Of a stretch of 64,000 nt of DNA, positions 27,600-37,264 are shown one piece after another (the stretch's first letter is position 1; the number at the start of each line of letters is the position of its first letter). Both the position numbers and the translations under genes were made by a program. The DNA comes from Aurantiochytrium sp. KH105 (lineage: Eukaryota > Sar > Bigyra > Thraustochytrida > Thraustochytriidae). The DNA is taken from positions 62,001-126,000 of the forward strand of contig BGKB01000184.1 in NCBI GenBank assembly GCA_003116975.1. Reading direction: 5' to 3'. The notes under the pieces were generated by a model, which saw nothing but the letters and a program-made list of their open reading frames with translations, had not been told where the DNA came from and searched no databases.

Positions 27600-28421
27600 C
27601 GTTTGTTGCCTCTGAGACTCAACAGAGTCCCGCATGCTTGTCTCTGAATGCATTACTTTGCTATAGGAATGATTGCGCATGGTCGCGATGATCTCTTTGC
27701 CGACCTCAACCTCGTGGCCGAAAAACAACTTTTGGCTATCATTGCTGCCTGAAAGATGCATCTTTTTGAATAAATGAGCTTCATGGATGGTTGTACACTG
27801 TCGCGGCCATGTCCTTGCCGACCTCAAGCTCCGTCCAAAGAATATCTTTGTTGCGAGCATTAACTGTGAGACACCAAAGAGCTCCGCATGCAATCACTTA
27901 GACAGTTCTACTCTCGGGATGGTTGCGCATGGCCGCAACGATCTCCTTGCCGACCTCGAGCTCTTGCCCGAGGATCACTTGTTACGAGATTCGAAAGAGC
28001 AGAGCAAGCATATTTTTGAACGCCTTCGCTTTCGGGATGGTTGAGCATGGCCGCGACGATCTGCTTGCAGACCTCGAGCTCTTGCCCGTGGGTCACCCTT
28101 GTTGCGATCATTGAATGCGAGATTCGAAAGAGCTCCACATGCGCTCACCTGAATGATTGCGCTCCCGGGATGGTTACGCATGGCCGCGACCATCTCCTTG
28201 CCGATATCGAGCTCTTGCCCAAGGAGCTTCTTGTTGCGGTCATTGTGGGCTGCGAGCTTCAAAAGAGCAGAGCATGCTTTCGCCTGTGCACTCTCGCTCC
28301 CTCGACCGAGGCGCATGGCCGCAATGATCTCCTTGCCGAACTCGAGCCCCTGTCCAAGTCTTTCCACATCAACATCATTTCCATCGAACTGCCAATTCGT
28401 TTTGTCTCCTTTTACTTTCAT
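27600..28421 (-). pseudogene. decaying copy of the ARM-like 44-residue repeat gene
   Basis: Minus-strand remains of the intact gene at 29548-33225. Recognisable repeats include GLEFGKEIIAAM, GQELDIGKEMVAAMRNHP, GQELEVCKQIVAAMLNHP and, further 3', GHEVEVGKEIIATMRNHS. The 132-bp repeat period is broken: neighbouring units are 133 and 118 bp apart (near 28172, 28039 and 27921), giving a +1 and a -14 shift, so the frame is lost twice within 260 bp. The 5' part (28421 to about 28105) reads as about 105 in-frame residues. Beyond about 27900 homology fades and stops accumulate. No start or full set of repeats is present. It lies in the same orientation as the intact gene, about 1.1 kb away. Confidence 0.8.
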
Positions 28422-29547
28422 GTTTTCCGCCCACGTAATTTTTTGCGCAGCAACAATCTGTTGGTCGTCCTCAACTTCTTGCCCTCAATTCAGGTTTGGT
28501 CTTGCGCATGCGCGGAACTGCTGCGTCGCTCAACACCTTCTTGACAGCCTGCTCGCGCGATGTACGGTTCTCTTGTATACACTGCCCATTGACCACGACG
28601 ACGTTGAGCAACCTCCAGAAATGCACTTCCAGTCACGCCTAGGTAGCACGTTTCCTAGGATCGCGACCCGTACCTTGTCCATTCTGATCGCTCTCTGTCG
28701 CTCGTCCTCGCACGCAGGGCAGCTCGCGAAGAGCGGCACGACGAGACGGCGACGGAAGTTGACTTCGACCAGAATGTGTTCATTGAGGCGGAAGGCCAAG
28801 CGCGCCAGCGCGGTCTGGACCTTGCCCGTCTTTCTCTATCTGGCGTGCGTCCGCCTCGCGCCCTCGCGCGTCCTCGCGCATCCTTGGGAGTCCTCGCGCG
28901 CAGGTCGTGGCACGAATCCATTTGCGCAATCCCTCGTGCTCGTCGGCGGGAGGATGGTGTGCAGCGCTCAAAGTGATTGGACAGCAGGAATAGGGACAGC
29001 TCGGCGGTCAGAAAGGACCGCGTCTTTCATGTGCACCGCGCCCGGTTCGGGCCGCCAGCTTCTTTCTTGGACCGCCCCGCCAATCCACTTTGCACCAGGC
29101 CAGAGCCCGGCGTTCGCCAGGCCTGGAGAGAACTGTCACGAAAAGGAGAGGGAGCGATTGCGCGGCAGCTGCGAGAGCAGGCTCGCTGGGATGGATGTAG
29201 GAAAGGCCAGTTCAAGGGGAGAGCGAAGGGACTGCAGGGGGGCGGGAAGGAGACCAGGACGTGGTCATTCGGCGATAACCTTATCGCATGGTACGCCACG
29301 CCGTTTGTTTGGGATGGCTTCTGTTCGAGACATTCGACACGCGTAAGCAAAGATCTCGTGACACGAAATCGGCCAACGTGGAAAGGATCGTGAGAGCTGC
29401 GATTGTATTTGATGCCGTAAGGTTTTCATAGCGCGTCGCGCAATTTTTAAAGACAACTAAGGACAGAGTTCTGCACGCATGTCAATCCACTCAACTTTCA
29501 GAATTTTCTCATGCAAAAGCCAAGGACACGGTAAAAGGAAAGTATTC
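28422..29547. other. region between the ARM-like pseudogene and gene
   Basis: A minus frame at about 28530-28800 has coding-like composition (RLNEHILVEVNFRRRLVVPL, then PACEDERQRAIRMDKVRVA) but no good ATG. It may be a remnant of the 5' exon of the decayed copy or of another gene. The remainder shows nothing recognisable. Confidence 0.4.
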
Positions 29548-32500
29548 TTATAATAATTGGAAATTCTTGTGACCGAATGCGATGTACAAGAGAACGCTGA
29601 GTAGAAAAACGGGGATCAAAGACTTGGCAGAGTCGAGAATTTCTGTTGAGAGGTTTGATTTCGCAATCTTTGCAGCTTGAAGCGATCTAAACCGATTGCA
29701 AGTCCCTTCCTCTGCCTGCAAAGTGTCTTGGTCTCGAAGGATTCTTCTTACAGACGAGTTAAGAGAGAGTGTTGCAAGAAGGCTGCAGCTGTGCTCCTGC
29801 AAGAGTTCAAGCGTGGGATGGTTGCGCATGGCCGCGACGATCTCCTCGCCGACCTCGAGCTCTTGCCCGAGGATCACCTTGTTGCGATCATTGACTGCGA
29901 GATTCCAAAGAGCACCGCATGCACATTTCTGAATGCCTTCGCTTCCGGGATGGTTGCGCATGGCCACGACGATCGCCTTGCCGACCTCGAGCTCTTGCCC
30001 GAGGATCACCTGGTTGCGATCATTGGCTGCGAGATTCCAAAGAGCAGAGCATGCGTTCTCCTGTATGATTGCGCTCTCGGGATGGTTGCGCATGGCCGCA
30101 ACGACCGCCTTGCCGACCTCGAGCTCTTGCCCAAGGATCACCTTGTTGCGATCATTGCATGCGAGATTCGAAAGAGCACCGCATGCACAATTCTGAATGC
30201 CTTCGCTTCCGGGATGGTTGCGCATGGCCGCGACGATGTCCTTGCCGACTTCAAGCTCCTGCCCGAGGATCACCTGGTTGCGATCATTGACTGCGAGACT
30301 CCAAAGAGCTCCACATGCTTTCTCCTGTATGATTGCGCGCCCGGGATGGTTGCGCATGGCCGCGACGATCTCCTTGCCGACTTCAAGCTCTTGCCCGAGA
30401 ATCACCTGGTTGCGATCATTGACTGCGAGACTCCAAAGAGCAGAGCATGCGTTCTCCTGTATGATTGCGCTCTCGGGATGGTTGCGCGTGGCCGCGACGA
30501 TGTCCTTGCCGACCTCAAGCTCTTGCCCGAGAATCACCTGGTTGCGATCATTGACTGCGAGACTCCAAAGAGCTCCACATGCTTTCTCCTGTATGATTGC
30601 GCTTCCGGGATGGTTGCGCATGGCCGCGACGATGTCCTTGCCGACTTCAAGCTCTTGCCCGAGAATCACTTTGTTGCGACCATTAAATGCGAGACTCCGA
30701 AGCGCAGAGCAGGCATATCTTTGAACATCTCCGCTCGCGGGATGTTTGCGCATGGCCGCGACGATGTCCTTGCCGACATCGAGCTCTTGCCCAAGGATCA
30801 CCTGGTTGCGACCATTGACTGCGAGACTCCAAAGAGCAGAGCAGGCATATCTTTGAACATCTCCGCTCGCGGGATGGTTGCGCATGGCCGCGACGATGTC
30901 CTTGCCGACCTCGAGCTCTTGCCCGAGAATCACTTTGTTGCGGTCATTTGATGCGAGATTCCAAAGAGCAGAGCATGCGTACTCCTGTATGATTGCGCTC
31001 TCGGGATGGTTGCGCATGGCCGCGACGATGTCTTTGCCGACCTCAAGCTCTTGCCCGAGGATCACCTGGTTGCGACCATTGAATGCGAGACTCCAAAGAG
31101 CTCCACATGCTTTCTCCTGTATGATTGCGCTCGCGGGGTGGTTGCGCATGACCGCGACGATGTCCTTGCCGACTTCAAGCTCTTGCCCGAGGATCACTTT
31201 GATGCGACCATTGAATGCGAGACTCCGAAGCGCAGAGCAGGCATATCTTTGAACATCTCCGCTCGCGGGATGGTTGCGCATGGCCGCGACGATGTCCTTG
31301 CCGACCTCAAGCTCTTGCCCGAGGATCACCTGGTTGCGACCATTGACTGCGAGACTCCAAAGAGCAGCGCAGGCATATTCTTGAACATCTCCGCTCGCGG
31401 GATGGTTGCGCATGGCCGCGACGATGTCCTTACCGACCTCAAGCTCTTGCCCGAGAATCACTTTGTTGCGGTCATTTGACGCGAGACTCCAAAGAGCAGA
31501 GCAGGCATATCTTTGAACATCTCCGCTCGCGGGATGGTTGCGCATGGCCGCGACGATGTCCTTGCCGACCTCAAGCTCTTGCCCGAGGATCACCTGGTTG
31601 CGATCATTGACTGCGAGACTCCAAAGAGCACCGCATGCGTTCTCCTGTATAATTGCGCTCCCGGGATGGTTGCGCATGGCCGCGACGATCTCCTTGCCGA
31701 CCTCGAGCTCTTGCCCAAGGATCACCTGGTTGCGACCATTGACTGCGAGACTCCAAAGAGCAGAGCAGGCATATCTTTGAACATCTCCGCTCGCGGGATG
31801 GTTGCGCATGGCCGCGACGATGTCCTTGCCGACCTCGAGCTCTTGCCCGAGAATCACCTGGTTGCGATCATTGGCTGCGAGATTCCAAAGAGCAGAGCAT
31901 GCGTTCTCCTGTATGACTGCGCTCCCGGGATGGTTGCGCATGGCCGCGACGATGTCCTTGCCGACCTCAAGCTCTTGCCCGAGGATCACCTGGTTGCGAT
32001 CATTGACTGCGAGACTCCAAAGAGCACCGCATGCGTTCTCCTGTATAATTGCGCTCCCGGGATGGTTGCGCATGGCCGCGACGATCTCCTTGCCGACCTC
32101 GAGCTCTTGCCCAAGGATCACCTGGTTGCGACCATTGAATGCGAGACTCCAAAGAGCAGAGCAGGCATATCTTTGAACATCTCCGCTCGCGGGATGGTTG
32201 CGCATGGCCGCGACGATGTCCTTGCCGACCTCGAGCTCTTGCCCAAGGATCACCTGGTTGCGATCATTGGCTGCGAGATTCCAAAGAGCACCGCATGCAC
32301 ATTTCCGAATGCCTTCGCTTCCGGGATGGTTGCGCATGGCCGCGACGATGTCCTTGCCGACCTCAAGCTCTTGCCCGAGGATCACCTGGTTGCGATCATT
32401 GACTGCGAGATTCCAAAGAGCACCGCATGCGTTCTCCTGTATGATTGCGCTCGCGGGATGGTTGCGCATGGCCGCGACGATCTCCTTGCCGACCTCGAGC

Positions 32501-33225
32501 TCTTGCCCGAGAATCACTTTGTTGCGGTCATTTGACGCGAGACTCCAAAGAGCAGAGCAGGCATATCGTTGAACATCTTCGCTCTCGGGATGGTCGTGCA
32601 TGGCCGCGACAATCTCCTTGCCGATCTCGAGCTCTTGCTCAAGGATAATCTTGTTGCGAGCAATATTGGCTGCGAGGTTCATAAGAGCACGGCATGCTTC
32701 TTTCTGAATCTCTGCGTCGTGAAGATGCACGCGCATAGCGATAAGAGTTTTGCTCCGGGCCTCCATGTCTTGCCCGAGGAATTCCTTGTTGCGGATCTTG
32801 CTAGCCGGGAGACGTTCAATTGCCCAGCGTACAGCCTCCTGGACACGTGCGTTCCTGGGATGCTCGCGCACCGCCTCAACAATCTCCGCCCCGACACAGA
32901 ACTTATCCCGGAGAATATCCTGGTTTCGATCATTGACTGCGAGATCCAAAAGCGCAGAGCATGCATATTCCTGAACAATCTCGATTTTGGGATGGTTGCG
33001 CATGGCCTCGATAATATACTTGCCGACCTCGAGGTCTTGCCCAAGGATCACCTGATTGCGATTGTTGCTGGCTGCGAGAAACCAAAGAGCTCCGCATGCA
33101 TTTTCCTGAATGATTGCGCTCTCGGGATGGTTGCGCATAGCCGTGACGATCTCTTTGCCAAGGTCGTGCACCTCCTGATCAGAGACGCGCTTGGCCGTAG
33201 TCCAAAGATGCTCACACTCCCCCAT
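29548..33225 (-). CDS. giant ARM-like solenoid protein with about 26 tandem 44-residue repeats and a C-terminal membrane anchor
   Basis: 1225 residues. After a short N-terminus (MGECEHLWTTAKRVSDQEV) there are about 26 repeats of 44 residues: ILGQELEVGKDIVAAMRNHP, a variable stretch, then ACSALWSLAVNGRNQV. The helix pattern is that of ARM/HEAT solenoids. Repeats 1-3 and the last are divergent; the central 20 or so are nearly identical at DNA level (132-bp period, for example 29821, 29953, 30085). Variation clusters in a six-residue window (ASGDVQ, GSAIIQ, GSEGIQ, ESAIIQ). The C-terminus has a hydrophobic span (SLIPVFLLSVLLYIAF) and an 8-residue tail, so it is probably tail-anchored with the solenoid in the cytosol. 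Likely a protein-binding scaffold; partner unknown. No intron. Confidence 0.88.
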   Translation of the reverse strand: MGECEHLWTTAKRVSDQEVHDLGKEIVTAMRNHPESAIIQENACGALWFLAASNNRNQVILGQDLEVGKYIIEAMRNHPKIEIVQEYACSALLDLAVNDRNQDILRDKFCVGAEIVEAVREHPRNARVQEAVRWAIERLPASKIRNKEFLGQDMEARSKTLIAMRVHLHDAEIQKEACRALMNLAANIARNKIILEQELEIGKEIVAAMHDHPESEDVQRYACSALWSLASNDRNKVILGQELEVGKEIVAAMRNHPASAIIQENACGALWNLAVNDRNQVILGQELEVGKDIVAAMRNHPGSEGIRKCACGALWNLAANDRNQVILGQELEVGKDIVAAMRNHPASGDVQRYACSALWSLAFNGRNQVILGQELEVGKEIVAAMRNHPGSAIIQENACGALWSLAVNDRNQVILGQELEVGKDIVAAMRNHPGSAVIQENACSALWNLAANDRNQVILGQELEVGKDIVAAMRNHPASGDVQRYACSALWSLAVNGRNQVILGQELEVGKEIVAAMRNHPGSAIIQENACGALWSLAVNDRNQVILGQELEVGKDIVAAMRNHPASGDVQRYACSALWSLASNDRNKVILGQELEVGKDIVAAMRNHPASGDVQEYACAALWSLAVNGRNQVILGQELEVGKDIVAAMRNHPASGDVQRYACSALRSLAFNGRIKVILGQELEVGKDIVAVMRNHPASAIIQEKACGALWSLAFNGRNQVILGQELEVGKDIVAAMRNHPESAIIQEYACSALWNLASNDRNKVILGQELEVGKDIVAAMRNHPASGDVQRYACSALWSLAVNGRNQVILGQELDVGKDIVAAMRKHPASGDVQRYACSALRSLAFNGRNKVILGQELEVGKDIVAAMRNHPGSAIIQEKACGALWSLAVNDRNQVILGQELEVGKDIVAATRNHPESAIIQENACSALWSLAVNDRNQVILGQELEVGKEIVAAMRNHPGRAIIQEKACGALWSLAVNDRNQVILGQELEVGKDIVAAMRNHPGSEGIQNCACGALSNLACNDRNKVILGQELEVGKAVVAAMRNHPESAIIQENACSALWNLAANDRNQVILGQELEVGKAIVVAMRNHPGSEGIQKCACGALWNLAVNDRNKVILGQELEVGEEIVAAMRNHPTLELLQEHSCSLLATLSLNSSVRRILRDQDTLQAEEGTCNRFRSLQAAKIAKSNLSTEILDSAKSLIPVFLLSVLLYIAFGHKNFQLL
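29780..33000. repeat. 132-bp tandem repeat array
   Basis: DNA-level view of the repeats of the ARM-like gene. Units start every 132 bp and differ mainly in a short variable block. The same order of variants recurs in super-units (ASGDVQ followed by GSAIIQ or another ASGDVQ), suggesting recent multi-unit duplication. The length is a multiple of 3, so unit gain or loss keeps the frame. Confidence 0.93.
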
Positions 33226-33541
33226 TGTGCCAGAGCATACGTCTCCCGGTCTTTATTGATTCAAGCTCTTCTCGAGAAGCGGATTTGCTTTCACTTCTCC
33301 TGCCATGATGAGGTCGTTGAAATCGACGTTCGTTGAAATTGGACCCTGGCAGGCAGGCAGGCAGGCAGGTTGGGCAGTCAGTCGCGCTTGACCAAGTCCA
33401 CTTTGACGATCCATTTTCTCACAAACAGCAGAAATTGGTTGCTGCGAAAAATCAATTTATTGAAGGAAGCAAAACAAGTTCAACATAGCAGGAAGAGAAA
33501 AGAAATTTGAGACGTGGTTATTATAAAGGAAAAATAGATTC
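33226..33541. other. spacer with (GGCA)n microsatellite
   Basis: Promoter side of the ARM-like gene and 3' side of the Tubby gene. A GGCA tetramer tract lies at about 33347-33369. No gene seen. Confidence 0.5.
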
Positions 33542-36064
33542 TTACTCGACTGCGAGCTTGGAGTGGAGGGAAGAGACGCAGACTGCGAGGGCGGCGACGG
33601 GGGAAATGGGCCAGCTCATGTCCATCGTAAAGGTGTCGGTGCCGATGCGACCGAACTGGAGCACGACGTCGTCGTTGTTATCGGGACGAACGAGTTGAAA
33701 GTTCTTTACACTGGAGCGCGTGACCCGGCCGTGAAAGTTGAGGACCCAGGCGCGATGCTTCTTCGACCACGAGGGCTTTTTGTTGACCAGAGGTTGGAGG
33801 TTGGGAAAGTCAAGAGTGTTGAGCGCCTGGAGCATTCTGGAGCGGCGCACAGACCCTTGGTGCATCCACTCGACGAGCTCCGTCTCGGACCCTTGTTTGA
33901 GCGCAGGCAGAGCAACCTGGAACTTGCGCGGGCCGCGACCGACGTTTCGCGCGTAGACAATGCTGCAGAGGTCCCGCGGCTTGCCCTTGTGTGCGGACAC
34001 GTTGTTGTGACAGACAAAGTTGGTCCCCAACGAGTTGAAGATGAGCGCCGAGATGACCTTGCCGGCTTCGCGCGGGTTGACGCTTCCGATTTCTAAGTTG
34101 TAGTACGAGTCGATGCCGAACTTGCGGTGCTTGCGGGCACACATGATTTGCGGGCCAAGAGAACCGTCATCCTTTTCCAGAAAGACCTCGTACAGGTTAT
34201 AGTTGACGTGGAGGCCGACGACGGATCGTTTGATCTTGCAGCGAACGGTGCCGAGCTTCTTGGGAAGACTACGCGTGAGGAAAAGGTACAGAGCGTCGAC
34301 GCTCGAGAGATAGTTCTTTTTCAACTCCGCGTAGCCGACCACCTTTGGCGGTTTCGGTGCGTCTTCGTCATCCATGTCGGCCACGGTCAAAGGATGCGCC
34401 TCGCCTGCCGAGGCCTCGGAGTCCTTGCGTGTGCTGGGGTCAAAAAGATCTTCTTCGTCGCTCCACTGCACGCCCCAGTCGTCGTCAGTGCTGGGCTGCA
34501 TGGCCGGCGGCGGGGCGCCACCTGCGCCTCCACCGAGCGCAGGGGGAACGCCCGGGCGCTGTTCGCCACTGAGCGCACGCATGAGCAGGGCCTTGCCCCC
34601 GCCATCTGGCCCCGGTTGCGGGGCATTATAGGGCGGGAATGCCTCGGACCCGGCGCTGCCTCCCCAGGGAGCGCCTTGCGCCGGCGGCGGCATGGGCGGC
34701 GCCGGTGACATTCCACCATAGGCATCATAGCCGCTGCCGCCCGATTGCGGTGCGCCAAAGGGGTTGTTTGGGTCGTACGGAGCCGAAAAGTCGGTGCCGT
34801 ACATGCCGCCTCCGCTGCCAGCAGCATTCATGTCATAGGGGCTCGTCACGCCGTCAAAGCGCATGCTGCTGCCGGTGTTGGGGCTGGTCATGCCTGAGGC
34901 ATCAAAGTAGCCCGACACTGGTCCCTGGGCATCCATTTCGGCTTGCTTGGCCTTGGCTCCTGCCTGGTCGCCTTCGCTGAGAAAAGCGCCCTCACCTTCG
35001 GGAAAGAGGAGGCCGAGCTGGACAAAGAGGTCGTCACCGCTGTTGGCGAGCTTGACCTTGGAGAACTCGTTAAAGTAGCCCTCTTGGAACCAGTCGCGCA
35101 TTTGCTTGCCTGGAAAGGGGCCCTGGACCTTGTCTTCGTCATCGAGGTACACCCACATTGTATCGCCGACCTTGTTGATTTTCGGCACGGTCTGAAAGGC
35201 GTCCTGAACGCTGGGAAAGTACTCTTGCAGTTGTGCGGCCTGTGGTTCTTCATTCTCGACATTGAGGGCGACGGGCGTGTCCAGCGAGAGCTCGCGCGTA
35301 TCAAATCTGCGGCGCATTTCGTCTTCGGTGAGCGGGCCCACGCGCTGGCCATTGCGGGTCCAGAAAAAGTATTCTCGCTTTTTAGACACGGGCAGACGCT
35401 CGGGTTCGCCCTTTTGAAAGCGGCGCTCGCGCTCGCGCCACAGCTCGAGGGTCTCTTTGAACTGCGACGGGTTCGTCACATTGTACTGGTCTCGGGATCC
35501 GGCCGAGGTCGCGGAGGACGCGCTCAGAGCGTAGCTGTGCCTGCGTGCACCCTTGTTGTCATTCGAGGTCGAAGACGGCAGGGCCGCGTCGAGCGTGCTC
35601 ATTTGCTCAAAAGGGTTCGCGCCACTGTTGCTGCTGAGGCTTCCGTTATTATTGCCATTCTGCTGCAGGCCAGCGTTCAAGGCCGGTGGCGGGGCGCTAA
35701 ACTGGTCAGCACTCTCCGAGGTCGTCGTTGTTGAGAGCGACGGCACGTTGGCCGGCGGCCCAGAGGGCGCATATTGCGCCTGGGGCGGTGCTTGTTGCTG
35801 CTGCGGCTGCTGCTGGAGCGGCTGCTGCTGCTGCGAGGGCATGGGCATTTGTCCGTACCCGGCGGACGCGCCTTCGTCCGAAGGCTTGGCGATTTCAAGG
35901 TAGCCAAAGGGAACAAAGCCCTGCTGGCCCGACCCGAGCGACTTGACCTCGAGCCAGCCGTCCATCGGGGTGTTGTTCTGCGCCATGACCAGCTCGCCGG
36001 CCCCGACGCTGAGCTCGCCGGGCCCTTCGGCCTGAAAGGCCTGCATGGCGCGGTACTTGAGCAT
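33542..36064 (-). CDS. SH3 - GYF - GYF - Tubby domain protein
   Basis: 840 residues. The SH3 domain is at 1-62 (LKYRAMQAFQAEGPGELSVG, MDGWLEVKSLGSGQQGFVPF). A Gln/Pro-rich linker follows. A GYF-like domain is at about 230-285 (EYFFWTRNGQRVGPLTEDEM) and a clear GYF at about 300-360 (WVYLDDEDKVQGPFPGKQM, WFQEGYF). A long Pro/Gly-rich linker with an acidic patch (DDDWGVQWSDEEDLFD) leads to a C-terminal Tubby domain at about 575-840. Its end is diagnostic: KKHRAWVLNFHGRVTRSSVK and FTMDMSWPISPVAALAVCVS, finishing LHSKLAVE. Tubby domains bind phosphoinositides; SH3 and GYF bind proline-rich peptides. It therefore looks like a membrane-tethered adaptor, which is inference. The ATG at 36064 begins with the SH3. 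Intronless and complete. Confidence 0.88.
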   Translation of the reverse strand: MLKYRAMQAFQAEGPGELSVGAGELVMAQNNTPMDGWLEVKSLGSGQQGFVPFGYLEIAKPSDEGASAGYGQMPMPSQQQQPLQQQPQQQQAPPQAQYAPSGPPANVPSLSTTTTSESADQFSAPPPALNAGLQQNGNNNGSLSSNSGANPFEQMSTLDAALPSSTSNDNKGARRHSYALSASSATSAGSRDQYNVTNPSQFKETLELWRERERRFQKGEPERLPVSKKREYFFWTRNGQRVGPLTEDEMRRRFDTRELSLDTPVALNVENEEPQAAQLQEYFPSVQDAFQTVPKINKVGDTMWVYLDDEDKVQGPFPGKQMRDWFQEGYFNEFSKVKLANSGDDLFVQLGLLFPEGEGAFLSEGDQAGAKAKQAEMDAQGPVSGYFDASGMTSPNTGSSMRFDGVTSPYDMNAAGSGGGMYGTDFSAPYDPNNPFGAPQSGGSGYDAYGGMSPAPPMPPPAQGAPWGGSAGSEAFPPYNAPQPGPDGGGKALLMRALSGEQRPGVPPALGGGAGGAPPPAMQPSTDDDWGVQWSDEEDLFDPSTRKDSEASAGEAHPLTVADMDDEDAPKPPKVVGYAELKKNYLSSVDALYLFLTRSLPKKLGTVRCKIKRSVVGLHVNYNLYEVFLEKDDGSLGPQIMCARKHRKFGIDSYYNLEIGSVNPREAGKVISALIFNSLGTNFVCHNNVSAHKGKPRDLCSIVYARNVGRGPRKFQVALPALKQGSETELVEWMHQGSVRRSRMLQALNTLDFPNLQPLVNKKPSWSKKHRAWVLNFHGRVTRSSVKNFQLVRPDNNDDVVLQFGRIGTDTFTMDMSWPISPVAALAVCVSSLHSKLAVE

Positions 36065-36497
36065 CTCGGCCGTGCGCGCGTGCGCGCGTGCGTGCGTGCG
36101 TGCGTGCGTGCGAGCGGGCGTAAAGACCTCGAGCGTCCCTCTTGCTCGTGCTCGTGGTTTGCTTCAGCCCGCGCTCCGTCCGCGCGTCCTCCTCGGCGAA
36201 GGTTGCTGTGGCTGCAGCTGGCTGCTGAGGCTCTGTTTCGAGGCTCGCCCTCGCGGCTCCTCTCTCCGTCCTCCCTCCAAGCAAGCAAGCTCGGCGGCGC
36301 GGGCGCGGGGGCTGCAGGCGCGCGGGGGCTGCAGGCGCACGGGCGGCGGGCGCGGGAGCTGCAGGCGCGGGGCGGGCGTGCCGGGCGCGCGCGAGTCGCC
36401 TTCGCGGGGGCTGGCCGGCCTGCTGCGGCTGGTCGCGTCGGATGGATCGAGTTCTGCCTGACATGTGAGAGAGGCCGAAAAGATATCGAGCACGCTG

Positions 36498-36735
36498 AGC
36501 AAGAAAGAAATCCAAATTCAAATGAACAATTTCAAATGAACAAATGAACAAATTCAAATCCAAAAAGAACCAAATTCAAATGGACAAATGAGCAACCGGC
36601 AAATTCAAGTTCCAATTCAAATCTAACAGCAAATTCAAATCCAAAAAGAACCACAAATCCAAATTCAAATCAAACATGAACAAATTGAAACACGGACAAA
36701 TTCGAAAGAAATGAACAAATTCAAATCCGAAGGAA
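36498..36735. repeat. AT-rich CAAATTCAAATCC-type short tandem repeat
   Basis: Imperfect repetition of CAAATTCAAAT with variable spacers (CCAAAAAGAACC, GAACAA). It stands out sharply from the GC-rich flanks. It lies between two divergent promoters and could be a promoter spacer or a scaffold-attachment-like element. Confidence 0.8.
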
Positions 36736-36878
36736 AGAAAGCAATGGCAAGTAAGAAAAAAGAAAAGAAAGAACTTGAAAGCCAAAATGGACCGTGCGTG
36801 TCCCGGCGTCCGCGCGCGGCGCGAGCGCGGGGAGGACTCCGCGGGCGGGAGGAACAAAGACCGACCGAGGAGGGCGCC

Positions 36879-37003
36879 GAGGACGCCCGCGCGAGCACGC
36901 AGCTGCTGCCCGCCAAGAGCGAGCGCGTCTTCGCGCGGAAAGTCTCGCCGACGAGGGAGGGAGGAGTAAACTGAATGAACCAGGGACGATTGTCTGGATG
37001 CCC
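36879..37003 (+). repeat. dispersed repeat, copy A
   Basis: About 125 bp that align with 43803-43920 at roughly 80-85% identity with one 6-nt gap. Shared blocks include GAGGACGCCCGCGC, CGCAG, TCTCG and the exact 20-mer AATGAACCAGGGACGATTGT. Both copies lie on the same strand, next to but outside genes. In the + frame both would encode LPAKxERVxARxVSxTR, so it may be a fragment of an old gene or element. Confidence 0.8.
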
Positions 37004-37264
37004 ACGGCGGTGAAGATGGCGAAGAAACGCGCAGAACCGCGCGCAGCGGGACGCGCGCGAAAGGCGCGAGAGGCGGGCGGCGCGGGCCCGCGCGAGGAGG
37101 GCAGGGCAGAGCGTGCGCGGTGACAAGATCCGCGAGCGCGAGCGAAAGAAGCGCTGCCCTCGAACTGCATCCGAACCGGCGACCCGTGGCCGCGGGCGGG
37201 CTGACCATCGACCGCTGCAGGACCGCGAGCCTCGCCGAGCCAGGAGCCAGCTCGCAGGGCGAGC

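Larger units (their letters stand above)
36065..37264. other. divergent intergenic region with AT-rich short-period repeat
   Basis: Between the Tubby gene (-) and a membrane protein gene (+). A CGTG/TGCG tract lies at about 36075-36115, an AT-rich repeat at 36498-36735 and dispersed repeat copy A at 36879-37003. No gene supported. Confidence 0.5.

Noticed and set aside
29677-32535. Long + strand open frames with perfect 44-residue repeats
   Set aside because: Antisense of the ARM-like repeat gene. They repeat only because the DNA repeats; the minus frame has solenoid character, start, and membrane anchor.
27600-33225. ARM-like locus considered as a mobile-element or virus-derived array
   Set aside because: No polymerase, integrase, capsid-like or terminal-repeat features; the repeats encode a host-type helical solenoid.
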